In this document: positions 11,801 to 23,959 of the stretch, in pieces | Position numbering within the stretch: the first letter of the stretch is position 1 | How the letters are laid out: each line of letters begins with the position of its first letter | Source of the DNA: Dasyornis broadbenti | Taxonomy: Eukaryota; Chordata; Aves; Passeriformes; Dasyornithidae | Length of the DNA stretch: 64,000 nucleotides | Direction of reading: 5' to 3' | NCBI GenBank assembly: GCA_013397935.1 | Contig: VZRN01006384.1 | Span: 266,993-330,992 of the forward strand | Translations under genes and position numbers: made by a program | The notes under the pieces: generated by a model | Told to the model about the DNA's origin: nothing | Seen by the model: the letters and a program-made list of their open reading frames with translations, nothing else | Databases searched by the model: none

Positions 11801-14800
11801 GGGTCTTCTGATAGAGGAAAAATAAAATTTACTATTTTATTTTCTAATTTAAATAGTAAATCAAACCCAGAATTTTCTTGAGAAAATTTTCAACTCTGTG
11901 GAAGTCAGGTGCCATTGGAAAAGCAATTGCCTTGGACCTTTTTTCTTGTTCAGGTAAGAAGCACGTTACTCTTTTCTTCATCTTGCTCCAGAGGAGCAAA
12001 GAGCCGCCCATGCTTCAGCCCACCCTCAAGAGATAAACAAACACTAGCTGTGCCAGGACTCAGATCCCATAACACATAGTCAGGGACTTCTTTATCTTTA
12101 TCAGGAAGATCTTAGTCTTTGGTTTTTTCCTGGCTCCTTGGACACAGCCTTGGGACTTTATGAATCTTGGACACCACCCTGCTCTTGGAAATACAGCCAA
12201 AAGAACTCTGGTTGAATGCATGCACTGAAGTTTGTTCTGAGGAAGGAGGCAGAATTTACTTGCTGTTTCAGAATACAGTGTTTTTAAAAACCTTTTGAGT
12301 ATATTGTAGTATTTATTCAGCTTTCTTTCAGCATCTGTCTAAGCAATGTACACTTGTGAATTGTTAGGAGATGCATCAGAAGTAGGGTTACTCACTGGAG
12401 GTGAGTTGCAGAGACCCAAGCAATGTTCTCCTCTTTCCACTGTCTTGTGAGATCACTTGCAGCCAACCTGAAGAAGCAGCACACAGGGTTACACACTTTG
12501 GCAGCAATCCTTGCAGGTTTATTTGGTTGTAGCACATTATCCCCAGGGGTCGGTAAGATTTTGATCTGAAGTTTATTTGATTTCATTCTTCTCTTTTCTT
12601 GCTTTCTAAAGCAGGGCCAGCAAGGCAGTTTCAGGCAGGAGACAGACAGTGTACAGTTCCTCTTCGTCCTTTCTGTGCTCAGGGTGGGAGCACACACCCG
12701 CTGTGAGAAGAATCACTGCAAGTTACTTTTACATGCCTATTTTTTGGCCTGCCAGGGGACTGCATAGCAGTCAGAATAGCCTGAAGGTTGCTTTTCCTTG
12801 GGCACTGTGCTGTACTGAAAGAGTACTCAAAGAGTAGGTGTCTGACAGATGTTGGCTTTGTTTGGTGTCATGGTTCTTGCTGCTCACTGTGTAACTTAAA
12901 GCCTCTGCAGAGCGTTGTGGTTGGGTCTCACAGGGCTGTGATAGAGACCCTAAGCATCCTTCCCTGGAGAGGTGGAACAGAAAGACAGGAATGTCTGAGA
13001 CACACTTTGTGCCCTTGAGCAGCCAGCACACTCCTACTGTGAAAGCTCAGCCTTTCTGCTGGTGCTACAGGGCTGCAGAGTGGCAACTCCACCTCATGGA
13101 CCATCGGATGATTCAGATTGGAAGAGGTATCAGAAGGGCTCACATGCTTAAAGCAGAGTCTGCCGAGGTCAGACCAGGATGCTCAGGCTTCTATCCAGGC
13201 ATATTGCCAGAGAGTCTCGTGGAACATAGCTCTTCTCCAGGCACTTCTGGTTATTTTTTCTGAAAGCAGTAATATTTTCAGGAAACTGGGATATAAAAAG
13301 CAACCGAAAAATAACGAAAAGCCCTGAATTTTTTTCCTATTCTTTACATCTTTGCCTGCATATGCTCTGTTATATTTCTGCAGTCTTTACCAGGTGTACT
13401 GCTCTTTAGGTAGAAGATTTCCTTTAAAAATAGCCAGGTATTTCTATTTTAAACATCTTCATCATTGTCCTTCTGGCGATGACACTATTTATTAGTTTAC
13501 ACGATCAGTGTTTCATGTAGGCTGGAAACAGATATAGACACAAATCCTGATAAAGGCTGCAATTCATGTGATAGTTTCAATAGAGTTTAGATTCTCTATA
13601 CCTCTTTTGATTGCCATTCATTTTAGATTTGAGTACCACAGTCTATTTGAGATATGGGAATTTCTACAGGGAACTACAGCACACCCAGGAACTGCTGCAG
13701 GGGAAAGAGCTAGCTTTAAAGATGAGGTAGCGGGATGTTCCTAGAAGAGCTGACCCTGTTCTTTTCCATTAATGACCTTCACACGAACAGGATGAGTGCA
13801 GCACTGACAGATTTGAGAAACGTCATCATGCAGAACAGTATGAGAACACCAGCAGGAAAGCACAGGAGAAGGATGATGGATGTGGCTGAAAAATATTTAA
13901 GTATAGGACACTAAAAGAGTGTTTTAGGACAAGAAAGTCTGTGTTATAAACTTCCACTGTAACCTGACCAAGGAGAAGTGACTGAGGTAGACTTGAATGT
14001 ATTTGTCAATGACAAGTGTCTTACAACTTGTCACATATAAGAGAGACAGAGATAGCCGAGATACTCCTAGAATTCTTTGGGAAAAATATTAACTGGTTCA
14101 AAAAGTTTAAATATCATTGTGCAATGTCTTGACAAGCCCTCCTCTGAAATACAGAAGTTGAGAGTTCTGTCATCAGTTCAAGAAAAATGAACTGAACACA
14201 GAAGATGTTAAAAAATTCTGGCCAGCTAGTCAGAGAATAAGATACTCTGTATGAGAATAGAAAATTATTCATGAAATGGAGAAAAAAGGGCTGATTGTGG
14301 TGTGTGCTTTTATGGTATAAATACAAATAGAAAATTCATACTTTACATGATTAAATGCTTTAGTCTCCTGTGCTCTCCTTGGTTTTGCATTTTTCATCGA
14401 GTTAGCTGGACTTGAGCAGAGCCAGGAGCAGCAAGAAGACCAAAGAGAAACACTCGTGTTTAGTAGGTGGTCCTTATTGAGATTAGGGTATTGGCAAGAC
14501 ACTTTGGGCTTATCTCCATGTCTGTGCTCTCCTTTCATTCCAAAGGTGTTGTAAAGCCATATAACTGAAGTCAAAGAAAGAAAATTGTTTGGATCCTTTT
14601 TGGAGAAGTTTTCTCATGCCCCATTTCCCTTCTTCTTGTGAGTAGATTCAATTTAGAAAGTACCAGATTTGAGGATTTGGAGTATATTCTAAAAACAGCT
14701 CACAAATACACCTACATTGTGTAAGAGACCTTATTTCTGGTGTGGAGACTACTCCCCCTTCTTTCCCTTCTACACTCATTTGTGATCCTCCTCCAATTTT

Positions 14801-14945
14801 CTCTCCTCTCCAGGTTTAATTGCCATTTTGTCATCCCCAATTTATATATTGCCTTTGCTATCTGTGCATCCTTGGTTGTTAAAAATCTGAGTAAATTGTT
14901 CCTTTATTTTTGGGATCATACCTAACTGATCTTTAATCTACAGGT
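8812..14945. other. Non-coding DNA, moderately GC-richer patches
   Basis: The longest frame (9569-9949, 126 codons) has stretches such as HTFLHPAAAHC and matches no family I know; a 76-codon frame runs antisense inside it. Frames at 12,392-13,330 overlap on both strands and look random. One possible ancient-repeat trace lies at 10,852. Confidence 0.7.
10852..10878. mobile_element. Possible fragment of an ancient amniote CR1/L3-like repeat
   Basis: GGAAATCAGTGGGGCTGATT resembles the AATCAATGGAGCTGATTTAC element of old amniote repeats. It is too short for a firm call. Confidence 0.25.
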
Positions 14946-14949
14946 TACC

Positions 14950-15960
14950 CAAGCATCAGGACTAGCAGACAATTTTATTTTTCTTGTTTCTTTCTGCTGT
15001 AGATTTCCAAATGGCATTTTTTTTTTGTTCAGTTTTGTATCCCTTTGCAGGATTCAGCTCATATTACTTTTTGGCAGTTAGTGGTTATTATCCTTGTATG
15101 TCTTAACCTGCAAAATTTAGCTTTACTTACATATCTGTCTTTTTGCCTTTCTGGGTTTTTTAAGCTTTTTGATTATATCCTTTTAAAGGGTAGTATAATG
15201 TATTTTAAAATATCCTTTTAAAGGTGGACATTTATTTATGTAAGTGTGGAATCCATTGCTATAAATTTTATTTCTAGCTAAGATTAAAGATTTCTGTTAC
15301 TTTCAGCTCTTCAGACAGCAATAAATTCCTTTCTCCTTCCATAGTCAAGCTTCTGTATTGTCTCAATCCAACAGATTTAGCTAATCAGTTTCCTTAGCTT
15401 GTCTAAATTTGCTTTTCTGAAATCCAGATCTTTAGCTAAAGACCTTCTCCTATTTATTCTTTGATTTTAAATATAAACTGAATCAATTTGTGATCATTCT
15501 ACAGTTACTTTCCATTATTCTGTCCATTAGCCATCTCTCTTTCAATGCCCTTTATACATGCTGAAATCCCACAGTGTTACATCTCATTTACTTCTTGTAA
15601 CTGTGATGAAGAAATGTGCTGGGTAATATATCCATGCATACTTTGTACTGGAATTGATAGTGTTCATTTTTCAGCCAATATTTAGGAAATTCAGCCTTCC
15701 CATAATGCAACAGGAGTCTGTAGTATTTCTCTCTGAAATGGCATGAGACTTCTCTGTCACAAACAGTCACACGAGTTTGAAAGTGCCACCTCTCCACTTA
15801 TCTGAAAATTTATCCAAAACCCACCAAGCATCTGGCCTTGATTATTGAAACACCATAGCCCCAGAAATTCCTGTCCCATTTCTAGTGACCTTACCTACAT
15901 GTCACCCAGCAGCACCAAATGTTGTACAACCCCTCCTGCTATTAAAACTATAAAATTCTT
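14950..15960 (-). mobile_element. Possible very old CR1/L3-like LINE fragment, antisense
   Basis: The strip around 15,385-15,425 (CCTTAGCTTGTC then TTTGCTTTTCTGAAATCCAG) and the following AT-rich text resemble the reversed 5' part of ORF2 in old reptile/bird CR1-L3 elements. The minus-strand frame at 15,588-15,797 contains YYRLLLHYGKAEFPKYW. This could be a decayed form of the endonuclease motif that normally reads like YYRPP...MGDFNFP. The resemblance is weak, boundaries are guesses, and the identification is by memory. Confidence 0.33.
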
Positions 15961-15964
15961 CTTC

Positions 15965-18900
15965 CTCAAAAACCTGTGGAGGGAGGGAGACATTAAAACT
16001 TTACAGAGGGTTTTCTGGGGGATTGGGTCCAGGCAGAGCCCATGGCTGAACCATGGCTGTGGTCATCGGTGGTGGAGGATTGCTTTGGACCTGTGTGACC
16101 ACACAATAAAGTCAGGTACATTGCTCGTGCCCTGCTTGGTTTAACTTCCCCATGGGTATCTGATTGTAGAACTGGATGTTGTATTGTCAGCTTGAGGTAA
16201 AGCAGATCAGCAAATGATGGATTGTTCAGCAAATGCTTTTCAGCTGGTTGGATCAGTGTTTAGAAATTATAACTATACAAAAAAAGAAAAAGATTACAGA
16301 AAAAGATTACTTCGAAGTCTAATGCATCTGGATTTAAGACAATTCTAGCTGAATATTTTTTAGGATTGTACATAGCTGTAAGGAAACATAAGGAATTTTG
16401 AGAAACCCTTCCAGCAGAAAATTCAGAGTTCTTGTGGGAGTTTTTAAGGTGACAAATTAGGATCCCTTAAGTTACAAAGCCCGTCAAGAGTTTTTAGGCT
16501 TATGAAGACTGCCTCATTTTTCTATGCAAAAGATAGATTTTTAAACAGACTTCATGAATTTTAAGGTAGGAGACCTCATGTAAGCTGCAAAACTTCAGCA
16601 CAGAATGATGGAAACCTAGTAAAGCTCTAGCTTTGTGGCCCCAGGGACAATTTTATAATTTTCTTCAATAAAAATGCTTTAAAAAAAGTATTAGATAAGC
16701 AAACTCAAACCCAAAACATCATTTTACAGTTTCCAAGGTGTTCTCAAAAATGTGCCGCATTCTAATGTGGGAAAAAGATTAGAACCCTGCCGTGGCCAGG
16801 AGGATGAGACAGCCGTGCTCTTTGCAGGCAGCCACATTGTGGTTAACATAATCTGTCACAGGCATTTTGCAGCATATAGCCTGTGATCATTAAAGCTTAA
16901 AATTACATTCTTTGGATGGTCTAATTCCTGTCTATCTTTGCTGTAATCACTTTGCTCAGAGCTGTAATTTCTTTCTTTCCCTTGCAATTTCTGCTATGAG
17001 AGTGTGTTTGCCAAAGTAAGAAAGTGCGTCTGAGACTATAGCTTGTTGTGAAGTAACTGTCAAGAGGACGTATTATTATTAAAATACAGTAACTCGAGGT
17101 ATATTCCCACTAGATACAGAAAGGAAATACAGATTCACTGCCTAAAAATCTTATAATCTAGATCTTACTGCGGCCAAATCTGCCCTGTTCACAAATTCTG
17201 GTCAGGCACAGCCTCCTCCATGATGTCATAGCCTCTCTCAAGAGCACTTTGACAACTCAGCTAAAACCCCCACGTCTCCTAATCGCTTACATCTCAGAAG
17301 CATCTGCAAGGGCTTTGGTGCCAAGAACAGCTGGAGAAATTACTGTGTTGTAACTTTTCTTTATTTGAGTTCTACATGCTTTGAAGATGCTGTGGGGTAA
17401 ATGCTGTTTGATTCCTTTAAGGTTAAATTTCAAGTAGCCAGTGAAGGACAAATTGAGAGCTGAAAGTAATTACTGAGAACAGTTCACATCTGCTCTTCTG
17501 CACAACTGCTTGAAGCCCCTAGTGATGACTTCGAATGGGTTAATCCATTTCTGGAGACCAGTGAGCTGCTAGAGGGCTGGATTTTTTCAAATGAGAAAAC
17601 AAGTCAGTTCTGCAATGAAAGACAGGGGTAATGGAGGAAAGAGATTAATGAAAACCCACACTGTAAATTGCTGCAATAGCAGAGAAAGGACTCCTTTCTC
17701 ATCAGCATTTTCCAGTTGGCTTATAACATTAAAAAAAAAAAAAAAGTTATAGCTTTCATTAGATCATAGGATGTTTTAATGTGTCACTTGTTGTTTACAT
17801 AATGGGCACCTAGATTGCTTCAGCATAGACACTGTAAATTGAGTACTCACATAGACTAGTACCAAGTTTTACCTGAGCCTACACAGGCATCTTTCTTCCC
17901 CTTTCCCATCACAGTCACAGAACCAGTCAAGCACCACTAATCAGAGCAGCAATGAGTGGCAGTGTGGATAGGATGTTTGTGTCTGAACTAATGCCTTTTT
18001 CAGTCCTTTCTGCATGAGCATCGTGGAGAAGAAACTTGCTAGGGAACTTTGCATCAATATGAGGAGCTCTAGGATAAAGTTTCTATGGTTTACGATGGAT
18101 CTGCTGGGCTGTTCCTATACCTCTGTATTTTGAATCTTCTGATTTTTGTGGGGAGTAATTTTACATCCCAAAATAAGTCTTACTGCATATTTTTAAGTAT
18201 TTTATATTTGGACAAGTATCATCCCAGATAATGATTCCATAGTAGAAAAATGGGAACATGTAAGAGAATTCCCAATTGAAGCTGCTTAGCAAAGGAGAGT
18301 TGTAATGACATCTTGCAATAAGGGACATACCTTGGACATCTGGATTTAGTAATTGCTGTTGAGTGACACCTGTTTGAAAGCTGTCAAAGATATTATCCAG
18401 TGTCTGTCACCCACACCCAGTCCCCACCTCCTTGCCCATGGAAGTACACTGAAAGCCTGTCTTTCCAAAGCATTGCAGAGTGACTAATGGCAGAAACAGG
18501 AGGGAAACATTAAATTAAATTATGCCATTAGCATACAGGTTTGGAAATGCCCAAACCCCTCAATATAACGTCATGGAAACACATACAGGGTACATTCCTG
18601 GAAGTGACAATAAGTGTTTTATGACCAGCTCACCACATCATTCTTAATTAGCACAGGTCTTTGCTGAGTGAGGAAGACATGGGAGCTAAACCATTACCAA
18701 ATGTGAAACTAAGCACTGACGCATTCTTCACACATGGAAAACTTTCCTGGACCCGAGGTCCTGTAACAGCTGATTCATTTAGAAGAGCAAGCCAGCAAGT
18801 AACAGCAAACACGTTTCATCTAAACACTTTAACAGCTACAATTAAAGGCCAAAATATACAGCAAAAGTAAATGTTTGCGTTTCATCCAAATATTCCAAAA

Positions 18901-20620
18901 CATATCAGTGTCTTGTATTGCCTTTGCATCTGCAAGTCCAGCTCCAGGTGCCCTGCTGTTTGCACTCCCCTGGCAAAGTGGTATGATGCAGAGGCTGTCT
19001 GCGGAGTGAAGGGGCATGATCTGTATCATTCCCAAGGTCTTTTCCGTCACCAGTATCAGTGTTTTCCTTTTCACAAGCAGAGCACTGTGGCACTAGGATC
19101 TTGATGTCTGCTTTCACAAATAGCAACCACCCAGTACCGAGCTACTGCTGCTTAAGTCTAAGGGTTAAGAACAGTTAAAACCCAATGTGGCTGATGCTGC
19201 TTATGGCTCATGCCAGTTCAGCTAACTCCAGTTTGGGTAGAAACAGACAGGTGGGTCTGTTCAGTTTCTCTGCGTGTCAATGAGATTATCAGCTTTACAG
19301 TGATATACTTGGCCTGATTGAGAGGCTTTCCTTTTCTTCCTGCTGGTTTCTGTAGACTGCCCAGTCTTAGGCAAAGTTCAGAGATTAATTGAGAAAACAT
19401 CTTAGTATTGATAAACCAGTACTTGCGACTGATGATCCAGCTGCTGCCATCTGACTGTTCCGTAGGTGTGAAACTGAGTATTTCCTGTCTCCAACATTTC
19501 ACCTTTCTCAAGTTTAGCAACTTCTTCATGGCCTGCTTGATTCCTTCACAGGGATTACTTCAACTCTGCACAAAACCAAGAGAATGATATCTTCTCAGGA
19601 AGGACAAAGGCGTAATTTAGTACTCAGAGAGGGCAATCCGACATCTTTAACACAAGGCCATTTTCCTAGGGGATGAATTCTGGCCTCCAGACACCCAAAA
19701 AATGTATTTGCCTCTGGAGCAGGATCTTACCCTAAACACCTTATAGTTTTTTTTGGCTGGTGTAGTAAGTAGAGGCAGTAGGAGAATTGTTCCTGTTCCC
19801 ACATGAGGAAAACAATTAGGGACTCCGCTGTCACTGATAGCAAACCATTCAGGGAAGAGGAATGATGAAAAAAATGCACCATTTTTCAAAATATATTATT
19901 TTTGTTGCACTTTTGAGATTTTCTTTTTGTCACAATAATCCATCTTTATCTATTTCTTCTCTACATCCCTAAATCCTCTTGCTACCTGAAGATCATTAGC
20001 ATTGCTAGTTCAGCAGTGCTGTTGGGTTCTCCTAGCACGTAAACAGCCTTGTTCAAAACATCAGGCAATTACTGGATAAACTCTGCCACAGGATTTGATT
20101 ATACCATAATGGATACTTCTTTAGCTCAGACCAAAATTTTTATGATGTTTTCATGTGAGGTCCATTTAATCACATAATTGTTTCTCATTGCCCTCCATAC
20201 AACCAACACTTTGCAGTAAACTTTCAGGCAGCTGTTGTCACAACTCTGAATAAGTGCTTCAAGGTCTTTTTCCAAAGATAGCAACTCTTTTATACAGAAG
20301 GATTAATGTTATGGTGATTTGAATAATTTGGCCATATCAACAGCTTCCCATTCTATCTGAAAAGTCCCTGTTGCTCTTCTTTCACATGCCCTTCTTGGTA
20401 AAGTTTTCTTTTATGTTGGGATTCTGTCTACATTTCCACTGCAAGCATATTTCACATGGTAGAAATTGCCCTCAAGTTTTCAGTCTTGACCAAGCCACTT
20501 CTGGTTTGAGTGTCAGGATGTTTGTGGTTTAGGAGCAGAACATGAGTGAAGGCATTCAAAGGTGTTAGGTGAAATTATGGGAAGAGCCAAATATAAGATT
20601 GCCGGAAGCCTGTTGTTCTC
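15965..20620. other. Non-coding AT-rich DNA
   Basis: No gene or recognisable transposon. A lone ACTATAAAATTC (15,946) followed by CACAATAAAG (16,104) on the plus strand is noted among rejected items. Around 16,800-16,990 there is a motif-rich stretch (TGTGGTTAA, a RUNX-like word) with no firm identity. Confidence 0.7.
17731..17745. repeat. A15 homopolymer
   Basis: Fifteen consecutive A. No element with a poly(A) tail is recognised upstream of it. Confidence 0.95.
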
Positions 20621-20686
20621 AAAAAAAAAAAAAANNNNNNNNNNNNNNNNNNNNNNNNNNNNNNNNNNNNNNNNNNNNAAAAAAAA
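20621..20686. other. Assembly gap (44 N) inside a poly(A) run
   Basis: Fourteen A (20621-20634), then 44 N (20635-20678), then eight A (20679-20686). The gap most likely covers an A-rich homopolymer or simple repeat that sequencing could not cross. The true length may differ from 44. Any reading frame across it is meaningless. Confidence 0.99.
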
Positions 20687-20689
20687 GGC

Positions 20690-23190
20690 TAAAAAGTCTT
20701 CCTTTAGCTTCCTGCAGTCTTGAATTTCTGTGGAGCTTATGTCATACTTTTGTCACAACGCTAAATCTGAGTTTCCAATAATGCCTGATAGATTAATAAT
20801 GAAGAAATTAGAGCAGTTATTGAATGTAATTAAATTGAAAAGTTTCAACAAATGCTTTATTTCTCATTGTGATAACTGAAGACATGATGTTTAAACTGAG
20901 AAGAAAGAGGCTGACCAAAGTTTTTCTGCCTTCTGGCTACTCACATGTAAAATATACCAGAACAATGTAGCACATTTTCATGGGCAGCATGAAATACCTT
21001 CTCTTTCTAGTACATGAGACAAATTAAATAACCATGTGAAGGACAAAATACTGATATCATTATGAGAAAGAGTGGCAAGCAGTTGTTTCTCTGATAAAAT
21101 GAAGATGCTGATCTCAGCCAGGCAAGTGTAAATCCACCAGCTTACATAACTGAAATTACATCAACATTGAACGCGGGATTTTCAGTCTTCTCAGCAGCAT
21201 AGTAATTGGAAGGGGTTTTTTATGTTTGGAAAAGGTTTTAAAATTGTCAAAAATCTGTCTAGTCTAGGCATAGGCTTGAATCTGCATGGGATTTTCACAA
21301 GTATCAAGTGATCTGGAAGTGTAACCTTAGCAGCCAGCAGAACACTTGCTCCTAATCACCTCAGCAATTTGGAAGGTCCCAGACTGGTGCTCTCACAAGT
21401 GTTTATGACATTGTTGACACAGCAGCTAGTGTGAAACACGAACAATATTTGGTGGAATGCACTTAATCTTATTTTAGCTGCGCGAAACAAAGCACAGAAA
21501 ATAGTCTGGTTGTTTACACTCCCATTAGTGTAAAATGACTAACAGAAGTGGGGGTGGGGGAAGAAATAAAGCAGCAGACGACTCTGCTTCAAATGAAGTT
21601 ACTTATAACCTTTTTCCTATTTCATCAGATGCAGAACTAGGAAACCCGACACAGTTCTGTTCATCAGTAAAAAATGGTGCATCATAATTGAATCAATCTA
21701 ATCTTTATTATTCATTTCGCACTAGAAGTGGAGAGCAACAAACTCATTGTGCATTGTGCTCAGTAAAATCAAACTGGACTGTCAGAGAGCTCTTGCTCTT
21801 GCTTTGGAGCATGGGCAGGCTATTCCAAGCACAATGTGAATGTATAATCACTTTGGGGAGAAAAAAAGAAGTAAGGGTGTGATTTTGATCGTGGTCCTTG
21901 ACAATATGCTGCTGAAAGGCAACTTTGAGTCAGCACTGATAAAAGTTGTCTGTCATGTGAGTGATGTGCAGTAAGACAATCTCTGATGAGTCATAGAGGT
22001 CAAGAATTAACATCTAGTCTGTTGTTTCTTTTTTTAGAGAAAATAGCTGACATTTTGTCTTCTGATTGCCAGGGAGAGAGACAAGAGTGTCAGTTTGTCC
22101 AAATGACTCGGTTTCCAATTTTAGGAACATAATATTTGTCACTTTTTTTAGATGCTTTTTTTCACTTCAGCTAAAATGAAGTGTGTTAAGATGCTTTTGT
22201 CTCTGAGTTTATGAATGTCTCCAGTTTAACAATGGATCCTTTGAAATGAGTGGGAGCCTAAGGTTGTAATATCAGTGGTACATCATACTGCCTTAAAAAA
22301 AAAAAGCACTGACACTTAAAACTCTTATAAGAAATGATTCTGTGCTGTTGCAAAGATGTGAAACTCACAGCTGAGATGTGTACTTTCAGAGACAAGCAGC
22401 TGCTATTATCTTTACCGAATCAGTGTTGTTGTGTAGACAGAGACACAAGAAAAGTAGGCTCTGGTAAATGCTGTCTGCATATTCCTTCACATTACATCCC
22501 TTCAAAATCACTGAACTTGTCACCAGCTGCCAATTTTCATCAAGAAAAGCTTCTCATTAAGTTCACTGAGAGCATTTCTGAGCTGTGCTGGCAGAATTGG
22601 CTTTGAGCTCCTCAGTCTCTCGCCAGATCAGCTCTTGCTCTGCAGTCTCTGTTGTGCATCTGCATTGCTTCAAGGCTTGTGCTGGTCACCTGGAGGGAGG
22701 AAGGAGGAATGCTTTGATGCGTAGCTTGTTTTTGCAGATGAAAAACTCAGTCTCTGAGTCAAGCTATGCTGTTATAGCCCTGGCTTTTACTGCCACATGG
22801 GAACACGAAGGATGGATCACTGGAAACAATGGCTGTTCTTTTCTTGACACAAAAAATTGCTAGTTTTCAAGTTATAAGTTGCTTGCTAACAACATGGAGA
22901 CTCTGAAAAAGTTGCATGGAAATAGTTTACTTGCATAAAACTATAGTTTACACCAGCTCTGTTATTAATGCAGCATTCTGCTTTGTGAGTGCTCCAGGCT
23001 AAGGGGATCCCCAATTGTATTTGAGGGTGGCTGGAGCCAGTAAGGGAAGATGGAGAGTTTCATGCATCGCAAGCCAGATCTGCAGTGTGGGACTTGGTTT
23101 TGGAAGGTAGGGAAGGGGTATGTGTTACGAATGGGAGACAGGGATTGAGTTAAATCTGCCATTTGCCTAGGCCCTCAGCAGCAGGCAGCA
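20690..23190. other. Non-coding AT-rich DNA
   Basis: No exon or repeat family recognised between the assembly gap and the probable LTR. A short G-rich run (GTGGGGGTGGGGG, about 21,549) has too few G-tracts for a quadruplex. Confidence 0.7.
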
Positions 23191-23283
23191 ACTTTTATTG
23201 TGGTGCCCACATCCCAAAACTCAGTCCTGTTCACAAGTTCTTTAGTAATGGGCCAATTAGGTCTAATATAAAATGAATTACTG

Positions 23284-23289
23284 TTTATT
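23284..23289 (-). terminator. Polyadenylation signal of the probable antisense LTR
   Basis: TTTATT on the plus strand is AATAAA on the minus strand, about 85 bp before the proposed LTR end, as expected at the end of R. Confidence 0.45.
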
Positions 23290-23618
23290 AGACACAAGAA
23301 AATAACAAGGTAAGGAGCTAAACAAACTATATACTACACAAAATGAAATAGAAACAAAAGAAAAAAAAACAACAAACCTACTAGTAGATAATACAGCGCA
23401 AATTGAGGTGCCTATTGTTACAGCTAGCGAAGAAGTAATACAATTTAGGAAACCAATATATCTTACCAACTCCAATTTGGTGATGGAACATACATTAGGA
23501 TCCTTTCACTCAATCTTCGAGGAAGTAACCACAGACCTGCATCCAGACCTAGAGAGAGGCTCCTCAATGCTTCAGAGTACGTGCAGAAAGCTTCTGCCTC
23601 TGGGATATTTTGTGTGTC

Positions 23619-23625
23619 TTTTATA
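23619..23625 (-). promoter_or_regulatory. TATA box of the probable antisense LTR
   Basis: TTTTATA on the plus strand reads TATAAAA on the minus strand. It is followed at a normal spacing by a pyrimidine/purine mix where transcription could start, and then by the AATAAA signal about 330 bp further on. Confidence 0.45.
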
Positions 23626-23904
23626 GGGTAAAAGTGTGTCTTTCGGTCACTTACTTATTCTTTTCATCTCTTCCCACACTGTTTTTCCTGTACCAAGATG
23701 CTGATTCCTTGGTCAGGATTCAGGCTCTCAGGCTCCAAGAGATAATTTCTTGCAGGGTTGTTGACTCGGTCATTGACTCGGCCTGGGCTATCTATGCATC
23801 AGCTTTGTGGGTGAGAGATAGAGGTGGAACACCCTGTGACAGTATGGAAGAACAACTCAGGGAAAAAATAGAACAAGTTTTCAAGATGTTTTACAGTGCA
23901 AACT

Positions 23905-23958
23905 GTTATTAATATATTTTTTAAATTAATTTATTAATTTATTAATTAATTTATTTTT
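23905..23958. repeat. AT-only tract with TTAATTTA repeats
   Basis: Tandem TTTATTAATTTATTAATTAA-type sequence of almost pure A/T, at the distal side of the probable LTR. It blurs the LTR boundary and could be a replication-slippage product. Confidence 0.85.
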
Positions 23959-23959
23959 A

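Larger units (their letters stand above)
23199..23905 (-). mobile_element. Probable retroviral LTR, antisense; right end uncertain
   Basis: Read on the minus strand, this stretch has LTR architecture. A TATAAAA box in the context CCCTATAAAAGAC lies at 23619-23625. An AATAAA signal (23284-23289) lies about 330 bp downstream. The element ends in GGGCACCACA, whose complement TGTGGTGCCC starts at 23199. The plus strand keeps several CpGs (for example around 23397 and 23425), suggesting moderate age. The outer U3 end is not clear. One option is an ACA at 23986-23988 followed by TTAT, matching TTAT at 23195-23198, but a 4-base match beside AT-rich repeats is weak. No coding retroviral sequence flanks it. 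It could instead be another promoter-bearing repeat. Confidence 0.55.

Noticed and set aside
13723..13740. TGAGGTAG, a let-7-like seed
   Set aside because: Bases after the seed do not match any let-7 member I know and no fold-back arm is visible nearby.
15946..16109. TATA-like ACTATAAAATTC followed by CACAATAAAG on the plus strand, suggesting another LTR or transcript end
   Set aside because: No matching termini, target duplication or second supporting signal. The spacing alone is common by chance in AT-rich DNA.
20569..20781. Open frame crossing the N gap
   Set aside because: It exists only because unknown bases and A runs contain no stop codons.
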